From Antitrichia curtipendula (lineage: Eukaryota; Streptophyta; Bryopsida; Hypnales; Leucodontaceae): 64,000 nt of DNA. The DNA is taken from the NCBI GenBank assembly GCA_951230915.1, contig OX579638.1, positions 1 to 64,000 of the forward strand, in the 5' to 3' direction. The notes beneath the pieces were generated by a model. That model saw only the letters and a list, made by a program, of their open reading frames with translations, had not been told where the DNA came from and made no database searches. Positions 46,745-57,360 of the stretch are shown piece by piece (position 1 is the stretch's first letter; every line of letters starts with the position of its first letter). The translations under genes were made by a program, and so were the position numbers.

Positions 46745-47229
46745 ATACTTCTTCTTATTTTTTCAAAACAGAGCTTCATGGACATCAATGGAGGGCTTCC
46801 ACAAATAGAGCGGTTGGAGCTAGTCACCAATGATGATTCTCAACTTGGGGTTGGCAATCCTCAAGTTAGATGCATTTCTATTTATGTTTGTATGATAACT
46901 TCTATGCTTGTTTTTGTATTATAGCTGTCGTTGTATATGTTTTCATTTCCTATAACTTCTTAATGTTAACTATAACTTGAATTCAATTTTCTATTGATTG
47001 TAGTTTGACAGCACCGTTGATATTCAAAATGTTGATCTACTTTTTGAAGGGCAAACGGTAGATGAGGTGGAAGAAGACATGCGAAATGGTCAGAAATTGG
47101 ACTCCAATGCGGTCATCAACAGCATGCTTTTCAATGGTGGTTGTGAGTGGATTTCACCGTGAAGCAAAATCCATCCACAAGATTGGGCCGTGAGGAGTGT
47201 ATGGGACCCTAACTACCTAGCCTTCCAAG

Positions 47230-47515
47230 CAATGGCAATTCATCCTCAATTTAGTAATTTAACTTTAATATGTGATTTTGCCCTAAAAACTACCATTAGG
47301 ATACTCAATGTGACTCTAAATAAGGTTCAAGTGAAAATTTCAGCATTCATTCTCCCATAGCATCACATCCACCAATGACAATTCATCCTCAATTTAGTAG
47401 ATTAACTTTAGTATGTGATTTTGCCCTAAAAACTACCATTACGACACTCAATGTGACTCTAAATAAGATTCAAGTGAAAATTTCAGCATTCAATCTCCCA
47501 TAGCATCACATCCAT
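47230..47515. repeat. 143-bp tandem duplication
   Basis: Copies at 47,230-47,372 and 47,373-47,515 differ at only a few positions. The first copy begins inside the readable part of exon 2, so the duplication may be an insertion at the exon border. Confidence 0.88.
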
Positions 47516-47641
47516 CCATTCACTCCACATACAATTGGTTCATCACAAGTTTTATAACAATGTGCAATTAAAATTGCAATTGTTAACCACAATTGAGAAG
47601 GAAACAACCCATCCAAACCTCCAATTCCTCCCCCTTCTAGA

Positions 47642-48056
47642 GGCAGCAGACTAGCCTTCACAAAAACAGTCGCCATTTCTTCAAATCTGCTCCAAATCGC
47701 TTGAGTCTTGACTTTTTGAGAAGTTAACTTGATCCTCCTTGTCTTCCCCAAAATTCAGCTCCATCCCATTTTTCAATCGTCCAAAGTGTCTCGCCAAAGT
47801 TGGTGCTGTCCATTCGCCGCGGCAGTAGACCTCTCCTCACAAAAACAGTCTCCATTTCTTCAAATTTGCTCCAAATCGCTTGAGTCTTGACTTTTTGAGA
47901 AGTTAACTTGATCTTCCTTGTCTTTCCCAAAATTCAGCTCCATCCCATTCTCCAATCATCCAGAGTGTCTCGCCAAAGTCGGTGCTGTCCATTCGCCGCG
48001 GCAGTGGACCTCTCCTCACAAAAACAGTTGCCATTTCTTCAAATCTGCTCCAAATT
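47642..48056. repeat. 179-bp tandem repeat, 2.3 copies
   Basis: Units start with GGCAG(C/T)AGAC at 47,642, 47,821 and 48,000. Each has 'cacaaaaacagt', 'ccatttcttcaaat', 'gcttgagtcttgactttttg' and 'gtctcgccaaagt'. The last copy stops after 'ctgctccaaat'. It lies in the interval between exons 2 and 3 of the pseudogene. Confidence 0.9.
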
Positions 48057-51000
48057 ACATGAAAACTGTCTTCATGGAAAGCTAACTTGAATGCGCTCCT
48101 CCCCTCTAATTTTCGGCCCCATCAAAACTACTATCCGGCCGTTGTAGCTCTTCAAAGATGGCAGTTTGGGAAAGGCTCCGAACCTCTAACTCTCCTTCAT
48201 GTTTTCTCTTCCAATTTTTCATCTGACCTTACACCACTCCTCTTTTCACCCATTTTTCCCCCAAAGGTGAAACTTACTCGACTAATTACTCTGCCCTCAA
48301 TCCCTACCCTAATGCTCTTTCATTTCTAACTTTCCTTCCTCACAATTTCACACCCACATCCCAAAAACATGCACACCTCAAAAAAAACACAAGAGAGAGT
48401 GGAGAGAGAGAGCTCCTAACCCTAATTCGACTTTTTCCCCATTTTCTCACTAACTAACTCCTTAACCACCTTCATCCATCCCTAATCTACTGAAAATACC
48501 TTTAAATTACTACTCTTGTCTAAATTGGTGCTCCTATGACTATATGAGTGTTTTCCTAATAGTTCTCAATTTAATACTTCTTTGGTGCTTTTATGTTTCT
48601 TCTTTATGCATAGTTTTCCATTAACAATTAAACTCATTTTCTACTTCTAATCTTGGTCTTCACTTAGTCTTTTTTGTTCAAATTTCCTAATTTTCACCTA
48701 GATTTTTCCCTTCCTTTTCTCTTAATTGCATCTTTAAATTTTTACCCTAAACTCCTAAAGTTCCTATCTCTATCTAATGGAAAACTCTCTAATTTGTAGT
48801 TAGGGCTTAATCTAGTGTATTAATACTTCCGAACTTGTAAATTCCTACACATTGTTTATGTTTATTTATTTCTATAAAGTGTGAACCAATATGGTGGTTC
48901 ACAGTGGTGGTTCAGGATCTCGATTTGATATTCCTTTGTGTAGGATGATTGGACTTCCGTTGGTCCGTCCTCTCCTTCGGAGTCAAGTGAAACAATTGGA
49001 GGCTGAATTTGTTCATGGATATTGACAAGGTGATTGTGTACTTTATGTGTCAACAACAAATGACAAAGGAGCTTCCAAGTTAGTGACACCTGAGATCGTA
49101 GAGACATGGGATGAACACTGGATACACGAAAATGACCAATTTGAGTGTTGGTTGAGTTCTCAACCAACCATCTCACATTTGTCAAATCACATGTTTTTCG
49201 TATGGGATGGCAATCACAAATTGGCAGATTGGTATGCTTACATCTATAGAATGCATCGTCATGATCGCAAGTGGCATTTGTTTGTTGATTGTATATTATT
49301 GGTGTCCAAAGGCCGTACATGCATTCTATTGGAGGCTATGAATGACATCAATTGGTAAGTTCTAATGTTTGTTGAATCACAATTTATTTTACTTTATCCC
49401 TTCTTCAATTGTATTGTAATATCTAATACTTTCACATTCATTCATCTTACATTCTATTTCTATTGATATTTACAGGTCTACGGAGCACTCCCATGTTAAA
49501 AGCAACTTGGTTCAACAATTGCACAGAATGAGTACCTATGGCAACTTGCAATTGGAAGATTTTAAGGACTTCTAAGTGATGAGAATCACAAGAAATGTGA
49601 GACCAAAAAGCTACCAGGTGCTTGGTATCCATTGACATCTCTTGTCTTCATACAATTCCTTCATCGGGTGAGTATCTTTTGTTTGTAAAAATTTTCCATT
49701 CATTTGTTCTGATTTGTAAAATTCATTTTATACTGATTTCAGATTCATGTTTTTCATGTGCAGCAAGAAATTGCTACTATTTTAGATGTGGCTGTGTGAA
49801 CGTATTATGAGAAGATACAGTTGGAAGAACGAACTCCAAAGGGTGTTCATGAGGCTATGATTCAAGCCGCCACTATAGCTATCAAAGGATTTTGAACGGA
49901 ATTTGACAAACAATCTACCATTGCAAATCCAAAAAACGGCAATGGATTTCTAGAAGAGGTATATTATTATGCCTACTTGCTTTTTTTTATTTACATGATT
50001 ATTTTTGGACTTGATTTTTACTATACTTTTGTCTTTTCAAATTTTAGATAAATTTGCATTACAGCGCCAACGAGAAGCCCGAGATGTCCTTGGAGAAACT
50101 TCAAAGGATTTCTACATGCCAAGTTCAACCAAACCTCAAGGTTTGTTGGCTTAGATGGTGGAATTCAAGTGAGACTTCTAGGGAGGGTTTCAGATTTCCT
50201 GCCTTTGGTTTCAACACAATGACCTTAGAGACTTAGCTGTAGTCAGCAACATGTACAGCCGTGTGAAAAAAACAACTGCACTGAATTTTGACTGTCGTTC
50301 CTTTTTACCACACTTTGCTATAGTGTTGTACCATACTACCATGATATGCTTTGCCTTCATAATGTCTTGATACTTATATTTTTGAATTTTATTGTAGATG
50401 GAGGAGGTAGCCAAAGCAAAATTTACAAGCATCATCAAGTCTGAAAATATTGTAGTTCAATGGAATGCCAATGATGAGTTGGATTCAATTGGAGATTGTA
50501 TGGAGACATGGCGCATTGTGTTGTGGAATCATGCTTTTTGGTGGTTGTTCAAGAAGGACTCTTCGTATTCACGATCTACTCCTTTCAAAGACCAAAAAGG
50601 CACAGATGTGGCCATAAGGAGGATTCTATACAGGTTTATATTTTTTATTTTAGTTGCCTTTAATTTTGTAAATTTTAATTGTTTCACAAAGTCATCAAAA
50701 ATGCATGTGCGTCTTCATCATTGTAATAATCATACTTATTCTATGATTGCAGATATTTCAAACGAGAGCTCATTCTAAAAGGTGGAACTGAGCGAAAATT
50801 CATGCCCAAGTTGTTTAGAGGATGGCTTCATACTTCTTTGAAAAGTTGTATGTTCACTTTGACTCAACAACGAGGGTTTTCTATTCAAGAGCTCCAAGCG
50901 TGTCCTTGGTATCTAGAGTGTCCAAGGTTTTTTGCCCCAACATTTGAAGCATCTGAAAAAGAAGCTGCCAAGGACCATCCCAAAACAGGTTTACAAGAGG

Positions 51001-52435
51001 AGTCTCTTGATGAAGAGGAGGTTGAAGAAGTTGCACCAGTGAAGAAGGGGCGTAAGTCAAAAGAGAAGAAGGCTATAAAGAAGACGATGAAAGAGACAAC
51101 CACAAAAGACGACACTTCTTCTTCATCTGTTCCAGCTTCTATTTTTGTACCTCCTCCTTCTCTTGTGCCTTTTACCATTTTGGAAGTCGTTGATACAGTT
51201 TGGACTCATTGCCCTCCAACTCTTACATCTATCACAACATATGCCTTTACTTCATCAGAGTACATTGCTAGATCCGCAATTCAACCTGACAGACATGGTA
51301 TTGAGCCTCAAGCTCTAATTCTACCATCATCGATTTCTGCAATGCTCAATATTAAGGAAAAGACAGGAGTCAATGCATCAACATGGAATCAAATGCTTGA
51401 TTTTGCTCAAAAGGTAAGGTCTATGTTATCTAGCCTTGATATGATTAATTTCTTTCATTTTGCATTAAGTTATTTATATGACATTGTAATTCATTCATAC
51501 ATCTAACTTACAGTATGCATTTTTTATTGCCAAGGTTGATAGGTATGGAACACGGAAATCCAAACTTAATATCTATAGACATAATTAAAAGGATTGTATT
51601 TCCTTTATCAATATTTTTTTTTCGTTTTATAAGTATTTATAGACCTTTTAACAATTAGAACCGGAAACCAAATGTTGACTGATTAGGAACTGATAAAGTG
51701 GCTAACCAAATGTACCAGAAATCTAGAACCGGAACTCAGATTAGCTCAGACAGGATCAAGAAGGAAAAACAGGAGCCAGAATCCAACGGTGACCTACTTA
51801 GCCCTAGGGAACGGCGGGAACGTTCTAATCATTAGCAAACGGTAATTTTAAATGGGCAAGATTAATGGGCAAAGTCTGGATTAGGGAAATCATGAGGAGA
51901 AGCTAGGATTGGCTCTCTTAAACCCCATTCATTCAGGAACTGGCCACTCCTATTCTCCCTGCCCTGACTACAAGTTTTTTTTTATTAAGTATATCTTTCC
52001 TAGTTTCTGATTTGGAAAGTAGTATTGTGTAAAGAGATTGTAAATTGAAAGTGAGGCGGTTTAAGGAAGGTTTAGCACAAAGGGAGAGATTTGTGATAGG
52101 AGCAGGTTTGGCAGTTGTTTCCTCCGGACAAAGCAAGAGAGAGGTGAGAGGGTTGTCCCGATTCTGGATTTCACAGATTGGACCGGCTACACCAGACTGA
52201 GGAACAATGGCTTCAACTTAGGGAGAGACTTCCTCGATTTTGCTCCGATTTGTAACATCATCATTACCCAAGGATGAGCAGGAGATGGTGGAGCTGAGAG
52301 AAGGCTTGGAGCAGATGGGCTGTGCGGGTTTCCTGGTCCGGCCATGGAGTTTCAAGAACGAAGCAGTTGTGGGAGAATTGAAAGTTGGGGCGCGAGGTCA
52401 ATCCGGAGCCACAATCCGAGCAACGACGCTAGCGT

Positions 52436-52525
52436 GCGAGCTTGGAGCCGTGAGCCTCTGAGCTTGGAGCCTGGAGCCTGTGAGCCTGGAGCCTGGAGCC
52501 TGTGAGCCTGGAGCCTGAAGACCAA
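52436..52525. repeat. Short minisatellite GAGCCTGGAGCCTGT
   Basis: About five to six tandem copies of 'gagcctggagcctgtgagcctg'-type units. Local GC content is well above the surroundings. Confidence 0.85.
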
Positions 52526-52795
52526 AAACTTCCATTTTTTTGCCTCCCAAATTTTTTTTTACCAAAAAAACTCACAAAAATGGATTTTTTTTGCTGTTTA
52601 GGGTAAAATTGGGATCTAAAACCGTGTAATCTATGACCGTGGATTAGTAAATACTTTGTGTTTTGGAGATTCATTGTAGTAGAAAAAATCCACCACTTAG
52701 TAAGACTGAGAGACCTTTTTTATGGAGGTTAAGGTTTTTAAGAAATCATAGCTCAAAAAAAAATGGAGAAATGTGGTGGTAACCACGGCCTTGTT

Positions 52796-53000
52796 CCAAA
52801 AAATATTGAAAAAGAATTGAGGGGTCAAGTTGAGAGCAGAAGTCATTTCTCATTGGGGTTAAGATTTAGGGGAAACCTAAATTCTCCAAAAAAAATAGGG
52901 AAGTGGTGCCTGCGTTGTTGTCTACAGAAATATAGAGAGAAAGAAATGAGGGATCAAGTTGAGACCAATAGTCATTTATCATTGAGACTGTGCTCAAGGA
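52796..53000. repeat. Imperfect tandem duplication, ~128 bp apart
   Basis: 'aaatattgaaaaagaattgagg' with 'gtcaagttgagagcagaagtc' at 52,800 is repeated as 'aaatatagagagaaagaaatgagg' with 'atcaagttgagaccaatagtc' at 52,928. An 80-residue open frame spans both copies and is probably incidental. Confidence 0.7.
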
Positions 53001-55706
53001 ATTAGATTTTGAATGGATTTCTAAAGCGGCTGAAGAAAGCCCAGAAACCAATTGAAGCAAAGTCTATACATCCTTTTTTTATTATTTTGTTCATGCTTTA
53101 TCTATACATGTTTGAGGGTTTAATATTTTTAACAAAATAGCAGAGAGTCCTTGGGGAATATAATTCTCCACACAATTACGGAGAAAGGCTATTCCCCCAA
53201 AGGGCCCACTGCCATACATGATCATTGAACATAACACCTCTTATAGTGGCGCGTTCCAGAATGCCAATCATTATGGGATATATGAATAGGAACCTTGGAA
53301 CATTGACCTTGTCGCTCTTTCCCGTTTTCAGTACTCTTTAGCACTCTGCATTCACATGTTAGCTTTGTTGCATGCAACAAATTCCATATCAATTGCAGTT
53401 GGCAACATAAGATGTTATAAAATCACTAAGTTTAAATGAACATACATCTACAAAGCCTATAAGAAGTCCACTATCACATTTGAGGGCATCCATTGGGCCA
53501 TTGATAATTTATTGTGAACGGAGCTTTCTATTTGGCTATGTAGTTATAACATGATAAGTTATACATATTGCAAATTAATATATCATCATCATAAAAACAT
53601 AGCCATATATTTTTCAATATGGCGTACATTATTAGGGTTTAGGGTTTATTTTAAATTATAATAGTAGGCAAATCACTTGCACCTTTAAGTGTCTTCCTTC
53701 ATCTGCGGTTTTACTTGTTTACAGAGAACTATGAAGTGCCTTTGGTGGGTTCAAGGTAATGTATTGGACAAATTTGATAATCCTCATACATAGTAGAAAA
53801 TAAAATAAATAACTACTAAAAGATCACATGGATCTCAAAAGACATTGAAGAAAAGGTGAAATATTGGAGGACTGAAACCAAGAACAGTGTCCTAAAAATG
53901 GAGAGTATTTCAAAGACAAGAGACACAATGGATACTACATTGGAAATAGATACAAAAATTAATCCCTAATAAGTATGCATCAAATCATTTCCGTTGTAAT
54001 ATATGAAGAGGAGTGCATTACATTTGAAGTACATTGAAAAATGTAGCCATGCCTATTTTGGAAGTGTGATCATTCCAGCCCGAACTAGCAGTACCTTCAA
54101 CTCATTGAAGCTATAACTTGGTGCATGAATGAATTTGTCTTCGTTGACATCCATCTTGCAGAAGTACCTGTACAAATAGTACAAGTGTTTGTAATTCACG
54201 TATTGCTGTCGACCTCCAATAGCGGAAATTGCCATATTCACAAAGTCTGGGCATGTGCATGTGGGGAATTGGCCCATGGTAACTCGATATGCATTTTTAT
54301 TAGAGTCTGACCCTGTCTCTAACTCTACAATTGCACCAAGGCCTGGGAAAGGGAGTAGTGTTAATCCTACAATTTGTCCTCTAACGTTACCTGCACTTTC
54401 CCACTTGTTCCGTTGTTCCGCAGTAGGTGCGTTTGCAATCCTTCAAATGGCTCTGCTATTCCTCACTGTTGGATACACACCAGAGTTTTGCGGTGGAGGT
54501 TGGTCATACACAACAGGTCTGAAAATCTTTGACATGCTGAACAATCGACGTGGTGACAGTATGGGTCGTTCTTGGAGGCAAAATCCTGCATGCTGTAGCA
54601 ACAATGTCTCTTCTCGGTTTAGGTTAGTTCCCGACAAAACAGGCCAAACTTCCGGCACCTCCGGCCACTCGAGAACCCACTTCCGCTTTGTACCTTTCAC
54701 GCATTGTTCGATGTCATCCCAACAGAACCAGAAATCAACCACCACCTCCTGCTTACTCCCATACTCTTCTTTTCTACCACGGTAGGTGGGAGCTGGAGTT
54801 CCCTTCTTCCCTTTTGCAATCTTGCTAATGCACTTGATGTTGGATCTTTGTTGTTGAGCTTGACATCTCGCGTTGGATTTGTGGCTGATTCTTGCAATGT
54901 GCCATTTTGATGTATCACAGTCGCTTTCAAATGCTACTGTAACATGTTGAGAAGTATTTGCTTGAGGTTGTTTACCTTTATCTCTAGAAGACTGAGCAGT
55001 ACTTGTATTGGACCTCGTTCTCACACGTGGTTGAGAGAAATTGATCTTGTCTGGTCTATGTGAATCTCCAGCATCACCAATGGGCACGTCCAACTTCCTC
55101 TTTGTGCTCCCAAATATTTCTTCTCCTTCCAAGTGTGGGACTCTGGTTCCCACACCCTCTGCTCCAGGCAATGTATTTAGCGCTTCGGCAATCTTCTTGG
55201 GATCTCCACTTCTTCTAGCAGCTCTCAACCTCAGCTCTCCCTTTGACGGCCCTGATTCCGATGCGTATCCTTTCAGGTATGCATGGTAGTTTGTCATTTG
55301 CATCCAGGCCCGGATACTGTCATCACATGTAGCATCAAACAAATTGTTTCCTCGCTTTCCGGACATTTGTAGCCACTTGTTATGCACCATTTCGGATAAA
55401 TTACACGATGGCAAGTCCAACATCTCGTCCAAATTCAATTTCTAACAATTCCAAAGAAGATGTATAGATAGTTAGTAATTGACATTCACAACCATAGTAA
55501 CTTGCAACTTCTTCATAATTTAGTCTTGTTGGCTATATAGTTTTACAAGGTAAAGGAATTGCAATGAATCCTACTAATTGGAATATATATTGCTCTTGGA
55601 AGAATGAAGCATATTTCTCCCATCTCATTTCACTATAAAAATAATTGAACCTTTAACAATTGATACTTCTAAAGTTGGAATTGTTTTTCTACAGTTTTCA
55701 AAACGA

Positions 55707-55778
55707 GGGGGTCATGATGAGACCTCAAATACATCCGTCGGATCCGACGGAGGTTTTTACATTGTTTCAAGGACCCCT
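55707..55778. repeat. Palindromic GGGGTC...GGATCC...GACCCC element, decayed copy
   Basis: The centre CCGTCGGATCCGACGG (perfect, 55,735-55,750) is flanked at symmetric distance by gggggtc (left) and ggacccc (right). Spacing and termini match the three larger palindromes at 63.2-64.0 kb. It lies inside intron 2 of the transposase gene. Confidence 0.72.
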
Positions 55779-57164
55779 TATTTTTTCTACTAAGGAGGAA
55801 AAATTATCCTTATATTAATAAAATAAAATAATAAAATAAAATTCTATCAAATAGGTAGAATTTTGATTAGAAAATGAACCTCTCAACCTAAGAAACTTAG
55901 ACAAATTCAAATTCAAGGTTTACTCACCATGTCCATAAAGCCTCCCCATTGACGGTAGCGAAAATGCCAGAAAGCTAGCCAGTGGTCTAAGTGATGTAGA
56001 GCTTCTTCGTTAGCAGCTCCAGAGGACAACCACCAACATCGTATAGCAAGGTAACGGACCTCGGCTTGATCCATATTCTTGGAATCTTTGTATTGTTTGC
56101 ACAAACTAATATGTTGTTGTTGGAATGCTTCCTTGATGTACTTCTGCGTATGCTTGTGAAGAGAGGTACTCCAATGCAACAAACATGTCCTCTCGCGATT
56201 CTCCATTTCAACATTCGCACAACCACTACCGTAGACAATGCGGACCGCATTCCAATTGGCCATAGCGCTGTCTGCCATAAATCCCTTGAAGTTAGGGTTT
56301 GCCACTCCGTGGCGATCCATGACCGCGTTCAAGCTCCGCCAAAATTGTACTTGAACTTCAGTATCTTCAGATTGCATATCACACATTGCAATAGTCATCA
56401 CCTTCTGGTACTCCGTATCATACACGTGGCAGGCCATTGTAGTCCACTCCTTCACGCGCTTCACGTGGTCAAACATCAACCACGCATTCTGCAGATCCCC
56501 TCCCGGTTGTATGCGCTTGACAAGGTCGACTCCACTTCCTGGTCCCTCAGTGAGCATCTTGAAAATGTATACCTTTTCCTTGCCTTGGCCTGGAAAGACG
56601 CTGTCATGTATGAACTCAAACTTTGCCTCTTTCTTCATGGTCATAATGTTGTCTATTATCCCTCCTCGGTTGTTAGAACGGAAAGAAGATATCACGTTGC
56701 GAATACTTGGACTACTCAAATATTGAAAGCGATCCATGACCTCTTCCATCTCTTCCGCTTTTAACATCTCTTTCTCCCCCTCTCCATCGTGAAACAGGTG
56801 GCTTGCCAGGAAGTCTTTACTAGCAGCAAGAGTGATTGCAGAGTTTGTGGCCATGGGTGTTTTGGCCACTTGCTCCGCAATGAGTCCACAAATCACTTCT
56901 GTAGAATCTCTGTACATGCCTTTAGCAACAGGATGGCCATGTTCTCCAAAGTGAATAGCAGCCCTAGTCATTTCTGGATTATCAGTGTATACATAGTATA
57001 TCCTAGCCTTGCATGTTGTCACAGTACGTGAAGCTCAAAATGAAGAAAGTAGAGTAGAATAGGGTTAAAGTAGTAAAAGTTTTTTCGCTTTTCGCATAGA
57101 AACAGGGAATTAGGAACAAAAGTTTAGGATCAAAGATTAAGTGTTTTTTAGACAGGCTAACATT

Positions 57165-57360
57165 GTAATTGGGTTTCCGGAACCAAACACAACTGCCAGC
57201 CGGAATCCGGAAAGTTCCGGAATTGTAGGAATCCGCCAATTTCCGGAATTTAAGGCAGTTCCGGAATTTGAGGAAGTTCCGGATTTTTAGGGATTTCCGG
57301 ATTTTTAGGAATTTCCGGAATTTTAGGGATTAGCCAAGTTCCGGACTTTTAGGATTTGAA
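57165..57360. repeat. TTCCGGAA-rich repeat cluster in the transposase intron
   Basis: About ten copies of the palindrome TTCCGGA(A) with 'atttttagg' spacers (unit ~17-24 bp) are packed here. More scattered copies continue through 57,600-58,300 ('aatccggattagacgaatccgg' and similar). The whole block falls between exons 1 and 2 of the gene and may be an inserted element. Confidence 0.8.

Larger units (their letters stand above)
46778..51588 (+). pseudogene. Multi-exon gene with ParB/Srx-like features, decayed
   Basis: Readable exons: 46,778-46,864; 47,004-about 47,229; from about 48,891 to 49,354; 49,476-49,667; 49,764-49,958; about 50,048 or 50,065 onward; 50,398-50,633; 50,753-51,413; 51,514-51,588 (TAA). 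Most joins are clean GT-AG and in phase. Exon 2 holds IHPQDWAVRSVW. Exon 3 reads IPLCRMIGLPLVRPLL, a helix QVKQLEAEFVHGY, then MFFVWDGNHKLADW and WHLFVDCILL. This order (strand, VRP, helix, DGNHxLxxW) recalls the ParB/sulfiredoxin nucleotide-binding fold with its G-x-H-R motif; that is inference, not a database result. Later exons have a Trp-rich part (HAFWWLFKK), a conserved-looking block (RYFKRELILKGG) and a Lys-rich tail. Four in-frame TGA codons (47,160, 49,023, 49,797, 49,893) and a frameshift near 49,573 break it. The 47.2-48.9 kb interval has tandem duplications that may have disrupted the gene. Confidence 0.6.
51600..54050. other. No gene seen
   Basis: 2.4 kb between two gene remnants. 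It holds a minisatellite (52,436-52,525) and a short tandem duplication (52,796-53,000). Open frames are short and featureless. Confidence 0.55.

Noticed and set aside
47506..47930. Minus-strand open frames starting MGKTRRIKLTSQKVK
   Set aside because: Two near-identical translations come from adjacent units of the 179-bp tandem repeat.
47160..49895. Selenocysteine or recoded TGA in the ParB-like gene
   Set aside because: Land plants lack selenoprotein machinery, no stem-loop element was evident, and a frameshift and tandem duplications in the same gene favour decay.
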